DNA of 64,000 nt from Trinickia mobilis. GTDB lineage: Bacteria; Pseudomonadota; Gammaproteobacteria; Burkholderiales; Burkholderiaceae. Positions 55,509 through 64,000 of the stretch are shown here, piece by piece. The stretch lies in contig NZ_JAFLRF010000023.1 of assembly GCF_017315705.1 (NCBI RefSeq), positions 1-64,000 on the forward strand, given 5' to 3'. How positions within the stretch are numbered: position 1 is the stretch's first letter; each line of letters begins with the position of its first letter. The notes beneath the pieces were generated by a model, which saw nothing but the letters and a program-made list of their open reading frames with translations, had not been told where the DNA came from and did no database searches. Both the position numbers and the translations under genes were made by a program.

Positions 55509-56948
55509 TCACCGGCTGAGTTCCTCGAGTCGCACACCGTTGGTCTTGGGACCGAACACGCCGATCGCGACAGCCACCACCAGCATGAAGGCCGTGATGC
55601 CGGTAAAGACTCCCGCTACCCCAAAGTCCTTCAGAAGCGCCGCGATGATGAAGCCCGACATCATGGCGCCGATGCGGCTAGCCGAATACACGATACCGCT
55701 TGCACGGCAGCGCACCGCGGTGGGGAAAAGCTCGGACTGGTACGCGTGGAACGATACGGAGATTGTCTGCCCAGCAAGGCTGATCAGTACACCCAGAATA
55801 ATGAGCGGTACCACTGCCTTTACTTGTCCGAACGCCAGCCCGCAAACGACCACTGCAAGTGCTCCGCCGACGATGAGATATTTGCGCTGGATCTTGTCGG
55901 CGTAGAGCATCGCGAGCATCGGCCCCGCAGGCATGGCAAAGGCGATGATGAACGAGTACAAAAGGCTCTTCGTGACCGTGATGCCCTGACCGATCAAAAG
56001 CGTTGGCACCCAGTTCGCGAACCCGTAGTAACCGATCGCCTGGCAGAAGTTGAAGACAATCAGCATGACAACGCGGGAGCGATATGGCGCGCGCCCGAGT
56101 TCGGCGAGCGATACGCGGCGATGCACGGGCTCCTCGGCCGCCTGCGCGGGGGGCGGCAACGGCACGCCAGACTGTCGCTCGACGATCGACTCCATCTTGC
56201 GCACGATCCTATCGCTCGTTTCTAAGTCGCCACGGATAGCCAGCCATCTGGGGCTTTCCGGCACCGCGCGCCGGATGAACCAGACCACCACGGCGCCTGC
56301 TGACCCGGCGAGTACCACGACGCGCCAGCCGTCGAGCCCGAAGACCGTCTGGGGCACGAGCTGCCACGAGAGGATCGCCGCAACCGGGGCCGCCGCGAAC
56401 ATCACAACCTGATTGAATGCGATTGCACGACCGCGCATCTGCTGCGGCACCAGCTCGGTCACGTATGTGTCGATCGTGACGATCTCCAGGCCTACCCCGA
56501 TGCCTGTGATGAAGCGCCACAGAAGCACGCCTTCCGGCGTTCTTTGGAACGCCATGATCGTCGAGCCGACCGAGTACCACAGCAGTGAGAACGTGAATAC
56601 GGCGCGGCGTCCATAGCGGTCCGGCATCCAGCCGAATCCGAACGTGCCGACGAACAATCCGGCGAATGTCGCCGCGATAAAGGCGGCGATTCCGGTGAAG
56701 CCGAAGAACGCCTGCGTCGTGGTCTGAAGCAAGCCGCTCTTCGCCATGCCCGGCGCGATATAGCCGGTAAAGATGAGATCGTAGATTTCAAAAAAACCGC
56801 CGAGGGAGAGGAGGAATACGAGCATCCAGAGATGCCGCGTGATCGGCAGGCGATCCATGCGCGCGGAAATTTCCGCGCCGAGGTCGACGCCGACGCGAAC
56901 GTTGGGCGTGACACGCGGAGAGCCTCCCGCGGTGACGGTCTGCTGCAT
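55509..56948 (-). CDS. Major facilitator superfamily transporter
   Basis: A 479-residue protein with about 12 membrane segments. GFGWMPDRYGRRAVFTFSLL is the loop 2-3 MFS signature, and PESPRWLAIRGDLE matches the sugar/aromatic acid porter motif before a central cytoplasmic loop. Resembles AAHS- or metabolite:proton symporters. Lies 69 nt upstream of the fused aconitase and divergent from the LysR remnant, so it probably imports the substrate or intermediate of the cluster. Confidence 0.92.
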   Translation of the reverse strand: MQQTVTAGGSPRVTPNVRVGVDLGAEISARMDRLPITRHLWMLVFLLSLGGFFEIYDLIFTGYIAPGMAKSGLLQTTTQAFFGFTGIAAFIAATFAGLFVGTFGFGWMPDRYGRRAVFTFSLLWYSVGSTIMAFQRTPEGVLLWRFITGIGVGLEIVTIDTYVTELVPQQMRGRAIAFNQVVMFAAAPVAAILSWQLVPQTVFGLDGWRVVVLAGSAGAVVVWFIRRAVPESPRWLAIRGDLETSDRIVRKMESIVERQSGVPLPPPAQAAEEPVHRRVSLAELGRAPYRSRVVMLIVFNFCQAIGYYGFANWVPTLLIGQGITVTKSLLYSFIIAFAMPAGPMLAMLYADKIQRKYLIVGGALAVVVCGLAFGQVKAVVPLIILGVLISLAGQTISVSFHAYQSELFPTAVRCRASGIVYSASRIGAMMSGFIIAALLKDFGVAGVFTGITAFMLVVAVAIGVFGPKTNGVRLEELSR

Positions 56949-57078
56949 GTCTGTCTCCTGATCTCTGCACCGGCGGACATTTTTTTGGGCGTGCCGGCCG
57001 TTATGAGGGCGATGGGTCGCACGCCCGCCAGCGTAGGGCTAACTTTAGAAACTTCGGCAAAAGGTTAAAGCGGTATTT

Positions 57079-57099
57079 TGGAATCGCTAAGGTTCCAAA
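57079..57099. promoter_or_regulatory. Palindrome TTGGAA-N9-TTCCAA, likely LysR-type box
   Basis: TTGGAA (57079-57084) and TTCCAA (57094-57099), extendable by one base on each side, lie between the transporter gene and the LysR remnant. Spacing fits a LysR site for the lost regulator. Confidence 0.6.
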
Positions 57100-57145
57100 T
57101 CGGAATGTCTGCGTCTTCGGAGACGGCACAAGCACGACATCGACG

Positions 57146-57208
57146 TGAAAGCGCTACGATTGCTCGTCGCCGTGTGCGATCAACGCAACATCGCGCGAGC
57201 GGCGTAGA
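57146..57208 (+). pseudogene. N-terminal remnant of a LysR-family regulator
   Basis: The frame reads VKALRLLVAVCDQRNIARAA and then TAG. This is the first helix pair of a LysR HTH, with the following recognition helix and effector domain missing. It ends four bases before the stop of the opposite-strand lyase gene. A deletion has removed the regulator. Confidence 0.7.
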
Positions 57209-57212
57209 GCAG

Positions 57213-58088
57213 CTATTGATACAACTGCGACTCCGCCATCAGTGCCGGCGTACCAATGACCTCATTAATCCCATCGAAATCGAGCATTCGATCGCGCCAT
57301 GGCGCGGTTGTCCCATGCGCATGCAAGCTGCCGTAATACCCTTGCAGCGTATGCGTCACTGCGCGAGCCGTGCCTCCAGGAAAAATCACGATGCGAAAGC
57401 CGAGTTGCGTGAGCGTCTGTGCATTCTGTATCGGCGTTTTGCCGCCCTCAACCATATTCGCAAGCAGCGGCACGCGGCCCGCGAAGCGCTCACACACGGC
57501 TTCCATCTGTTCGAGCGAGCGCAGCGCTTCAATGAACAACGCGTCCGCGCCCGCTTCCAGATAGCGCTCGGCGCGCTCAAGCGCAGCGTCCAGTCCTTCT
57601 ACAGCAGCCGCGTCGGTGCGCGCGAGGATCAGCGTATGGGCACTCACCCTCGCGTCGACGGCTGCCCGCAGTTTGCCGCACATCTCGCCAACGGGAATCA
57701 CGGACTTGCCGTCGAGATGCCCGCAGCGCTTCGGGAATGTCTGATCTTCGAGCTGGATCATCGCAGCACCCGCGCGTTCGAAGCCGCGCACCGTACGCTT
57801 GACGTTCAGCGCATTACCGAAGCCGGTATCGGCATCGACGATCACAGGCAAGGCTACACGTTCGGTGACGCGTGCTAGCGTATCTTCGACTTCAGGAAAC
57901 GTCGTCAAGCCGACATCGGATCGCCCCAGCCGTGTATACGCGATCGACGCCCCGGACAGGTAGAGCCCCTCGAAGCCAGCCCGTTCCGCGATCAGCGCGC
58001 TCAGCGCATCGAATACGCCGGGTGCGAGCACAGCGCCTTGTGCGAGAAGTGACTTCAGTTGTTTGGGTTCGGTTGCCATGGTCTTCAC
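57213..58088 (-). CDS. Isocitrate lyase/PEP mutase-family lyase (2,3-dimethylmalate or methylisocitrate lyase-like)
   Basis: A 291-residue TIM-barrel enzyme of the PEP mutase/ICL superfamily: APGVFDALSALIAERAGFEG, VDADTGFGNALN (metal binding), EDQTFPKRCGHLDGK (loop with catalytic Cys) and LARTDAAAVEGLDAAL, NMVEGGKTP. These enzymes cleave C-C bonds in 2-hydroxy-dicarboxylic acids, giving pyruvate plus an acid, or decarboxylate oxaloacetate. Sits 8 nt after the isochorismatase-like gene. Exact substrate not decided by sequence. Confidence 0.88.
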   Translation of the reverse strand: MKTMATEPKQLKSLLAQGAVLAPGVFDALSALIAERAGFEGLYLSGASIAYTRLGRSDVGLTTFPEVEDTLARVTERVALPVIVDADTGFGNALNVKRTVRGFERAGAAMIQLEDQTFPKRCGHLDGKSVIPVGEMCGKLRAAVDARVSAHTLILARTDAAAVEGLDAALERAERYLEAGADALFIEALRSLEQMEAVCERFAGRVPLLANMVEGGKTPIQNAQTLTQLGFRIVIFPGGTARAVTHTLQGYYGSLHAHGTTAPWRDRMLDFDGINEVIGTPALMAESQLYQ

Positions 58089-58096
58089 TCCTGCGA

Positions 58097-58738
58097 TTAA
58101 AAAGGCCGATCCAGCGATTGAATTGCGAGGCGGTCTGCGAACGCCTCGCAGGTCATCAATTCGCAGATTGTGCGCAGATCGGCGAGCGCCGTGTCGTGCG
58201 CGGCTTGTGTCGATGCCGCGCAGCCATCGTCCAGCACCAGCACGCGATAGTCACGCATGTGCGCGTCGCGCGCCGTACTCGCCACACCGCCGTTGGTGAC
58301 GATGCCGCAGATCGCCACGGTCTCGATACCGGCGCGGCGCAACACCCAGTCGAGCTGCGTGTTGAAAAAGGCCGAATAGGCGACCTTCCGCACCGACACA
58401 TCGATGAGACTTTCGAGCGCGGAAACTGTCGCATGGCCGCGCGAGCCAGCAACAAAATCCCCGCGGCGCAAAAACGGACGCAGTTGCTTCAGATGCGGCG
58501 AGATCATCGGTTCACCCTGCGCATCCGGCCACAACGTGAACTGGCTGGCCGCAACAAAGCCGCCTCGTTGCTTCAACGTGCGCGCCACCGGCGCAATGCG
58601 CACCGGTAACGCGCGCGCCGCCTCCGAGGCAGCGCCGCCGCGGTCGTATGCACCGCCTTCGCTTACAAAATCGTTCTGCAGATCGACGATGACCAGCGCG
58701 GTATGACGCGAGTTCAGCATCGTGTCGGAAGTCGTCAT
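58097..58738 (-). CDS. Isochorismatase-fold hydrolase lacking the usual nucleophilic cysteine
   Basis: A 213-residue protein with ALVIVDLQNDFVSEGGAYDR (catalytic Asp), SRGHATVSALES and KVAYSAFFN (Lys). In cysteine hydrolases the nucleophile stands in GxxTxxCV; here the sequence is CGIVTNGGVASTARDAH, with glycine at that place. It may therefore act like true isochorismatases without Cys or use another residue. Located between HyuA and the lyase in a tight operon (10 and 8 nt gaps), so probably acts on an amide or carbamoyl intermediate. Confidence 0.85.
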   Translation of the reverse strand: MTTSDTMLNSRHTALVIVDLQNDFVSEGGAYDRGGAASEAARALPVRIAPVARTLKQRGGFVAASQFTLWPDAQGEPMISPHLKQLRPFLRRGDFVAGSRGHATVSALESLIDVSVRKVAYSAFFNTQLDWVLRRAGIETVAICGIVTNGGVASTARDAHMRDYRVLVLDDGCAASTQAAHDTALADLRTICELMTCEAFADRLAIQSLDRPF

Positions 58739-58748
58739 ATGCGGATCC

Positions 58749-60830
58749 TTAGTCTGCTTGGCGCGTGATCAACAGATTACCGAGCGTATCGACACGACCG
58801 CTGAATCCGGGTTCGAGCCAGATCGTCGTATCCGCCTGCTCGAGAATCGCAGGACCATCGACCGTTGCGTCCACCGGCAGGTCGAGGCGTGCGAAACGCG
58901 CCGCGTCCCACCATCTGCCCGCGTGAAAAACCGCTTGCGTACCCAGTGATTGCGGCATCGCCGTAGCCTTCGGCGCCAGCACTGCCAGATCGAACTTGGG
59001 CCGCACACCGATGCGCGCATAGCGCAGGTTCATGATGCGCACTGCGATACCGTCAAGCGCGCGCCCGAATGTTGCCCGGTATGCTGCTTCGAAGGCGGCG
59101 CCGATCTCGGCGCGCTCGAGCGCGTCGCGCTGCACTTCCACACGCACCGTATGACTCTGCCCGACATAGAGCATGTCGAGCTCGACGGTCTCGCGGACCG
59201 CTTCGAAGGCGACACCGGCGGAGTCGAGCCGCTGCGTGCATGCTTCGGCCATGCTCGCGACGCGGGCGCGCAAATCTTCGACATCGAGATCGGCGAGCGC
59301 ACGATTGAGCGTCTGCACGGCGTCGTGCCGCATGTCGGCGATCACGCAGCCGATTGCCGACGTCACGCCGGGAAAACGCGGCACGATGCCTGTGGTGGTT
59401 CCGACTTCGCGCATCATCGCGCAGACGTGCAGCGCGCCGCCGCCGCCGAACGGCATATAAGCGAACTCACGCGGGTCATGGCCGCGTTCGATCGACACCA
59501 GACGTATCGCGCCTGCCATCTTTGCATTGGCCACCGTCAGGATCGCCTCGGCCGCCGCGTAGGCATCGAGGCCGAGCGGTGCGGCCACGTGCACGTCGAT
59601 CGCTTCACGCGCCTTGCCAACGTCCATCCGGGCCAGCAGGCCACCGCCCAACGGACGATCCGCCGCAATGCGACCGAGCAGCACATTGGCGTCGGTGACG
59701 GTCGGGCGCGTATTGCCGCGTCCGTAGCAGGCCGGTCCCGGCACGCTGCCGGCCGATTCGGGACCCACCTGCAGCAAGCCGCCCGCATCGACGGAGGCAA
59801 TCGAGCCGCCGCCCGCGCCGATCGTCTCGATCTGGATCATCGGCGCGCGCACCACCATGCCGAAGTCGATCGAAGTCTGCGCGGACAACGAGGCTTCGCC
59901 ATTCGCCACCAGCGACACATCGAACGACGTACCGCCCATGTCGCCGGTGACGAGGTTCGGATAGCCCGCCGCGCGCCCGATCGCAGCGCAGGCGATCACG
60001 CCCGCAGCCGGACCTGACAGCGCCGTGCGCACCGGCATGTCGCACGCAGTCTGGCGCGACATGATGCCGCCGTTGCTCTGCACCACCAGCAGCTCGCCAC
60101 GAAAGCCGTGCGCCTTCAGATCGCTTTCCAAACGCGTCAGATAGCTGCCCACCACCGGCTGCAACGAAGCGTTCAACGTGGCCGTCGAGCATCGTTCGAA
60201 TTCGCGGATCTCGGGTAACACCTCCGTCGCCGCCGTCACGTTCGAGTTCGGCCAGATCGCGCGCACCGCCTCGACGGCTCGCGCTTCGTTGAGCGGATTC
60301 GCGTAGGCGTTGATGAAGAATACGCACACTGCCTCGCAGCCTCGTTCGAGCAGATCGCCCGCCGCGGCCTTCACCTGGGTGAGGTCCACCGGCGTATGCA
60401 AGGTGCCATCGGCCAGCACGCGCTCGCTGACTTCGAGGCGAAGATTGCGCGGCACCACCGGCTCAAAACCGCCGCGCAGGCCCCAGGTACGCGGCCGGTC
60501 GCGGCGACGCATTTCGAGCACATCGCGGAAGCCTTCGGTGGTGATGATGCCGGTGCGCGCCACTTTGCGTTCGAGCAGGGCATTCGTACCGACGGTGGTG
60601 CCGTGCACGATCGTCGCGATCGCACCGGCCCCGCTGTCGCCTGCGCCATCCTTGCCTGCATTGCCGATACGTTCGATACCGTCCATGAAACCCCGCGCTT
60701 CTTCACCGCGCGTGGACGGGACTTTCACGACGCGCGCAGTGCCCGCAATTTCGTCGAGGACGAACAGATCGGTGAACGTGCCCCCCACGTCGACACCGAC
60801 GACGATTGAACAGTGTGCAGCCGCCTTCAT
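58749..60830 (-). CDS. hyuA: Hydantoinase/5-oxoprolinase subunit A family protein
   Basis: A 693-residue ATP-dependent cyclic amide hydrolase subunit. N-terminal VGVDVGGTFTDLFVLDE is the ATPase-type phosphate-binding motif; the hydantoinase_A core includes VTGDMGGTSFDVSLV and GPESAGSVPGPACYGRGN. ATG 60830 overlaps the HyuB stop by 4 nt; longer frames upstream are antisense artefacts of GC. Works with HyuB to open hydantoin, oxoproline, or related lactam rings with ATP. Confidence 0.93.
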   Translation of the reverse strand: MKAAAHCSIVVGVDVGGTFTDLFVLDEIAGTARVVKVPSTRGEEARGFMDGIERIGNAGKDGAGDSGAGAIATIVHGTTVGTNALLERKVARTGIITTEGFRDVLEMRRRDRPRTWGLRGGFEPVVPRNLRLEVSERVLADGTLHTPVDLTQVKAAAGDLLERGCEAVCVFFINAYANPLNEARAVEAVRAIWPNSNVTAATEVLPEIREFERCSTATLNASLQPVVGSYLTRLESDLKAHGFRGELLVVQSNGGIMSRQTACDMPVRTALSGPAAGVIACAAIGRAAGYPNLVTGDMGGTSFDVSLVANGEASLSAQTSIDFGMVVRAPMIQIETIGAGGGSIASVDAGGLLQVGPESAGSVPGPACYGRGNTRPTVTDANVLLGRIAADRPLGGGLLARMDVGKAREAIDVHVAAPLGLDAYAAAEAILTVANAKMAGAIRLVSIERGHDPREFAYMPFGGGGALHVCAMMREVGTTTGIVPRFPGVTSAIGCVIADMRHDAVQTLNRALADLDVEDLRARVASMAEACTQRLDSAGVAFEAVRETVELDMLYVGQSHTVRVEVQRDALERAEIGAAFEAAYRATFGRALDGIAVRIMNLRYARIGVRPKFDLAVLAPKATAMPQSLGTQAVFHAGRWWDAARFARLDLPVDATVDGPAILEQADTTIWLEPGFSGRVDTLGNLLITRQAD

Positions 60831-62497
60831 ACCTGTTGCTCCTTCCGACCTGTCGTGACATAACCCATCGCACAATCGCGCTCCCGGGCGTCGTCGTCTC
60901 GCTCGGACGGCGCGCCGTAACCGCCGCCGCCGGGCGTTTCGAGCCGTACCCGTTCGCCGCGCTTCAAGCGGATGCCGAGCATCTTCGACGCCATCGGCGG
61001 CGCATGCCATTCACCGTCGCGCTGATAGCGAAAGATGTTGCGCACGGACGCCTCGCCGCCCGCGATCCCTTGCGGAGCCGACCGCCCGCGCTCGCCGAAG
61101 ATGAATGCTTCGGCCTGGTCTTCGAGCAATTCGATTTCGTAGATCGCGCCGAGGCCGCCGCGATACTTGCCGTCGCCGCCGGAGTCGGGACGCAAAGCCC
61201 ATTGCGTGAAACGCACCGGATAGGCCGCTTCGAGAATCTCCAACGGTGGAATGGTCGCCGTGGAAATCGGCGCGTTGCCGTGACTCAGGCCATCGCCTTG
61301 CGAATGGCCGCCGTGCCCGCCGCCGAAGAAACTGAACATCACCCAACGTTGGCCCTTGCGCGCATCCTCGCTGCGATGACCGGCAATCGACAGCGCGTTG
61401 ATGGTGCCGTATGCCTGAGCCATGGCCCGCTCCGGCGCAGCCTGCGCCATCGCGCAAAAAATCACGTCGATCATCCGCAAGATCGTTTCTGTGTAGCCGC
61501 CGACCGGACGCGGCCGGTCGGCCGAGATCAACAGTCCGTCCGGCAGGACGAACGACACCGCGTCGAGGACGCCGGCATTGGCCGGCACATCGGGGAAAAG
61601 GTGTTTGAGCGCGACGTAGCACGCCGCAATCGCCGTGGCGCGCGAAATGTTGACGGGCCCCGCGCAGGCGGGCGATGTGCCGGTGAAGTCGAGCGTCAAC
61701 GTGTCGCCCGCGACGCGCATGCGCAACGCGATCTTCAGCGGCTCGTCGCGCACGCCGTCGTTGTCGAGCATGTCGTCGAACGCGTAGTCGCCGTCCGGCA
61801 ACGCCGCCACGTGCGAGCGCATCAGCTTGACGGCGCGTTCGCGCAACAGCGCGAGCGATTCGAGCACGGTGGCGTCGCCATAGTCGTCGAGCAGAGCGTC
61901 CAGACGGCGCGTGCCCAGTTCGAGCGCCGCAAGTTGGCCGTTGAGGTCGCCCCACAGGCTATCGGGCAAGCGCGTGTTGGCCTGAAGGATGGCGAGCACG
62001 TCGGCATCGAGTTCGCCGCGCCTCACGATACGCACCGGCGGAATCTGCACGGCTTCCTGCCAGCACTCGGTGGCGGCGGGGTTGTAATTGCCGGGCACCG
62101 CGCCGCCGACATCATGCCAATGCGCCGCCGACGCAAGAAAGCAGAATAGCTTGCCGTCGCGAAACACCGGCCGCACCAGCTTGAAGTCGTTGGCGTGCGT
62201 GCCGCCTTCATACGGGTCGTTGAAGAGCCAGACGTCGCCGTCGGCCATGCCGCCGCGCTCGCCGGCAACGCGTATTGCAGCCCGCACCGCGAACGCCATC
62301 GCGCCGACGAACACGGGCAGGCCGGACTTGCCCTGCACCAGCGTCGCGCCAGAAGCGGCATCGTAGATGCCGTGGCAGGCGTCGTGCGCTTCCGCAATGA
62401 TCGGATTGAAAGCGCTGCGATACAGGGTCGCGTCCATTTCGTCGGCGATCTGTTCCAGCCGGCCCTTGAGGACCGCCAGCGTGACCGGGTCTAGCAT
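60827..62497 (-). CDS. hyuB: Hydantoinase/5-oxoprolinase subunit B family protein
   Basis: A 556-residue HyuB: LDPVTLAVLKGRLEQIADEM at the start, RSAFNPIIAEAHDAC, FNDPYEGGTHANDFKLV, SFFGGGHGGHSQGDG and the glycine-rich end GGGGYGAPSERD. Start ATG 62497 overlaps the LeuD-like stop by 7 nt. Partner of HyuA. Its fusion into an operon with two aconitase-family subunits is unusual. Confidence 0.93.
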   Translation of the reverse strand: MLDPVTLAVLKGRLEQIADEMDATLYRSAFNPIIAEAHDACHGIYDAASGATLVQGKSGLPVFVGAMAFAVRAAIRVAGERGGMADGDVWLFNDPYEGGTHANDFKLVRPVFRDGKLFCFLASAAHWHDVGGAVPGNYNPAATECWQEAVQIPPVRIVRRGELDADVLAILQANTRLPDSLWGDLNGQLAALELGTRRLDALLDDYGDATVLESLALLRERAVKLMRSHVAALPDGDYAFDDMLDNDGVRDEPLKIALRMRVAGDTLTLDFTGTSPACAGPVNISRATAIAACYVALKHLFPDVPANAGVLDAVSFVLPDGLLISADRPRPVGGYTETILRMIDVIFCAMAQAAPERAMAQAYGTINALSIAGHRSEDARKGQRWVMFSFFGGGHGGHSQGDGLSHGNAPISTATIPPLEILEAAYPVRFTQWALRPDSGGDGKYRGGLGAIYEIELLEDQAEAFIFGERGRSAPQGIAGGEASVRNIFRYQRDGEWHAPPMASKMLGIRLKRGERVRLETPGGGGYGAPSERDDDARERDCAMGYVTTGRKEQQV

Positions 62498-63042
62498 GAG
62501 ATGACTCCCTTGGGTGTCGGGTAACGCTGCTTGAGCAGATTGAGCAGGCCGCCCGCGTCGACCATGTCGAGCAGGAACGCGGGAACCGGCTCGCACGATA
62601 GTTCGACGCCGTCGGCCCGCCGGACGCAGCCGCCGCGCGGGTCGATCGCGATGTGCTCGCCTTCGTCGATCGATTCGGCGTCGGCGCACGTCAGCAGCAA
62701 CAGGCCGACGTTGAAGGCGTTGCGGAAATACAGGCCGTTGAACGCCGGCGCAATCACGGCCCGCACGCCGAGGCGCACCAGCGCGGCAGCCGCCTGTTCG
62801 CGCGACGAGCCGATGCCGAAGTTCGGCCCGGCCACGAGCACATCGCCCGGCTGCACGCCGGCTGCGAAATCGGGTCGCGGAATCTCCAGACAGTGCCGCG
62901 CGATTTCTTCGATGCTGAATTTCATGTAGGCGCCGGGCGCAAGCGCATCCGTATCGATATCCGCGCCGACGCGCCAGGCGCGATGCGAATCGCCGAGCCG
63001 TTCCTGCGCGGACGGCATAGGGTTCAGCGGTCTATCGCTCAT
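62491..63042 (-). CDS. LeuD-like small subunit of an aconitase-family hydro-lyase
   Basis: A 183-residue swivel-domain protein: WRVGADIDTDALAPGAYMKF, GPNFGIGSSREQAAAAL and FNGLYFRNAFNVGLLLL. The start at 63042 overlaps the LeuC-like stop by 4 nt. With the large subunit it should form a 3-isopropylmalate, homoaconitate, maleate or dimethylmaleate type hydro-lyase; the absence of leuA/leuB argues against leucine synthesis. Confidence 0.9.
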   Translation of the reverse strand: MSDRPLNPMPSAQERLGDSHRAWRVGADIDTDALAPGAYMKFSIEEIARHCLEIPRPDFAAGVQPGDVLVAGPNFGIGSSREQAAAALVRLGVRAVIAPAFNGLYFRNAFNVGLLLLTCADAESIDEGEHIAIDPRGGCVRRADGVELSCEPVPAFLLDMVDAGGLLNLLKQRYPTPKGVISC

Positions 63043-64000
63043 GCCAGTACCTCGCGAGGATCGGTAATGCGCCCGCGCAACGCAGACGCCGCGACGGTGT
63101 ATGGCGAGCCCAGATAGACCTGCGCCGACGCCGCCCCCATCCGTCCTTTGAAGTTGCGCGCGGTGCTCGAAATCACCGTGCTGCCTTCCGGGATCGAGCC
63201 GCCATAACCGGCACACGCGCCGCACGTGGTGGCCAGCACTTGGGCGCCCGCCTCTTCCAGCACGGCCATCACGCCTTCGCGCGCGGCCTGCTCCTGATCG
63301 CGCATGCTCGCAGGCGCAACCACGAGTTGCACGCCGCCGGCGACGCGGCGGCCGCGTAGCACGCTTGCCGCCGCCCGCAAGTCCTCGAGTTTTGCGCCGG
63401 TGCAGGCGCCGATGTAGGCGACATCGACAGGCACGTCACTGTACACGGCTACGTCGCGCGTATTCGCGGGGCTATGCGGCGCGGCCACTTGAGGCACGAG
63501 CAGCGCAGCGTCGAAGTCGTGCGTTTCGGCAGGCGAGTCCGGATCGCTTTGCCAGCGCGCAATGTCGATTTCGTCTTGCACGCCGACGGCGCGCAGATAG
63601 TCGACCGTGACCCCGTCCGGCGCAATCAAGCCGACCTGCGAGCCCAGTTCCGCGCTCATATTCGACAGCGTCATGCGCTCCTGCATCGAAAGCGCCGCCA
63701 CTGCTTCGCCGCAAAATTCGACGGCCTGGTAGAGGCCGCCATTCATGCCGAAGCGGCCGATCATATGCAGCATCATGTCCTTCGCCGTCACGCCTTGCGC
63801 GAGACGCTTGCGCCAGTTCATCCGCAAGGTTTGCGGCACCTTCACCCAGATTTGCCCGGACACCGCAACGCCGAGCATCTCAGTGCTGCCGATGCCGAAC
63901 ATGTACGCGCCGAACGCGCCGCCCGTCGGCGAATGCGAGTCGCCGCCGACGCAGAACATCCCCGGTCGCAGGTGACCCCGTTCCGGCAACACGACGTGGC
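63039..64000 (-). CDS. LeuC-like large subunit of an aconitase-family hydro-lyase (5' end outside the window)
   Basis: At least 320 residues are present, missing the N-terminus. FCVGGDSHSPTGGAFGAYMF, YIGACTGAKLEDLRAA and TTCGACAGYGGSIPEGSTVI carry the [4Fe-4S] cysteines (GACTG and CGAC). TARNFKGRMGAASAQVYLGS is the classic end of the domain. It is the first visible gene of the operon and pairs with the downstream LeuD-like subunit. About one quarter of the protein lies beyond position 64000. Confidence 0.9.
   Translation of the reverse strand, partial: HVVLPERGHLRPGMFCVGGDSHSPTGGAFGAYMFGIGSTEMLGVAVSGQIWVKVPQTLRMNWRKRLAQGVTAKDMMLHMIGRFGMNGGLYQAVEFCGEAVAALSMQERMTLSNMSAELGSQVGLIAPDGVTVDYLRAVGVQDEIDIARWQSDPDSPAETHDFDAALLVPQVAAPHSPANTRDVAVYSDVPVDVAYIGACTGAKLEDLRAAASVLRGRRVAGGVQLVVAPASMRDQEQAAREGVMAVLEEAGAQVLATTCGACAGYGGSIPEGSTVISSTARNFKGRMGAASAQVYLGSPYTVAASALRGRITDPREVLA

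Overview
The window looks like chromosomal DNA of a high-GC betaproteobacterium of the Burkholderiaceae, most likely Paraburkholderia, Caballeronia or Burkholderia. This is inferred from gene content: a BPSL0761-type small protein family, a Burkholderia-type porin and very GC-rich catabolic operons. I saw no tRNA, rRNA, CRISPR array, prophage or integrase.

Region 1 (1-2.0 kb): a leftover tail of a TnpB-type insertion sequence, followed by a 538-residue protein of unknown function. This protein is the first of three related proteins in the window.

Region 2 (2.0-15.5 kb): a guanidine-use module. Two guanidine-I (ykkC) riboswitches face away from each other. The minus-strand switch leads carboxyguanidine deiminase subunits, a biotin-dependent guanidine carboxylase, allophanate hydrolase and an ABC permease plus ATPase. 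The plus-strand switch leads the periplasmic binding protein that probably completes that transporter. Between them lie a 2-oxoglutarate/iron dioxygenase, a sugar-isomerase-like TIM barrel and a MarR-like regulator with a palindromic operator.

Region 3 (15.5-34 kb): a lower-GC accessory island. It holds a broken ISL3 transposase, an HD-domain protein, an intact IS607-type element (serine recombinase plus TnpB), two more members of the unknown family, and a ten-gene minus-strand run with two metallophosphoesterases, two BPSL0761-type proteins, an orphan antitoxin and several unknown proteins. Opposite these runs a double-HTH regulator with an orphan TniQ/TnsD-like protein, followed by a 15-nt motif in four copies. 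Two toxin-antitoxin pairs and IS110/IS6 fragments close the island.

Region 4 (34-49 kb): two convergent catabolic operons (two polar amino-acid-type ABC transporters, a hydantoinase-family enzyme, a PuuE-like deacetylase-fold hydrolase, an AllA-like ureidoglycolate lyase, two SDRs, two epimerase-type dehydrogenases), a LysR regulator and a porin. The same TTAT-N9-ATAA box lies ahead of the plus operon, between the minus operon and lysR, and ahead of the porin, so the whole region is probably one LysR regulon for a cyclic ureide-like nitrogen compound.

Region 5 (49-53.3 kb): a MATE exporter with a ketopantoate-reductase-like enzyme, and a stand-alone UvrD-like helicase.

Region 6 (53.4-64 kb): a second catabolic cluster: a one-chain aconitase-family protein with its swivel domain first, an MFS transporter, a PEP-mutase/isocitrate-lyase-family lyase, an isochorismatase-fold protein lacking the usual cysteine, HyuA/HyuB, and a separate LeuD-like/LeuC-like pair running off the window. 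Its LysR regulator survives only as about 20 codons beside an intact operator-like palindrome.
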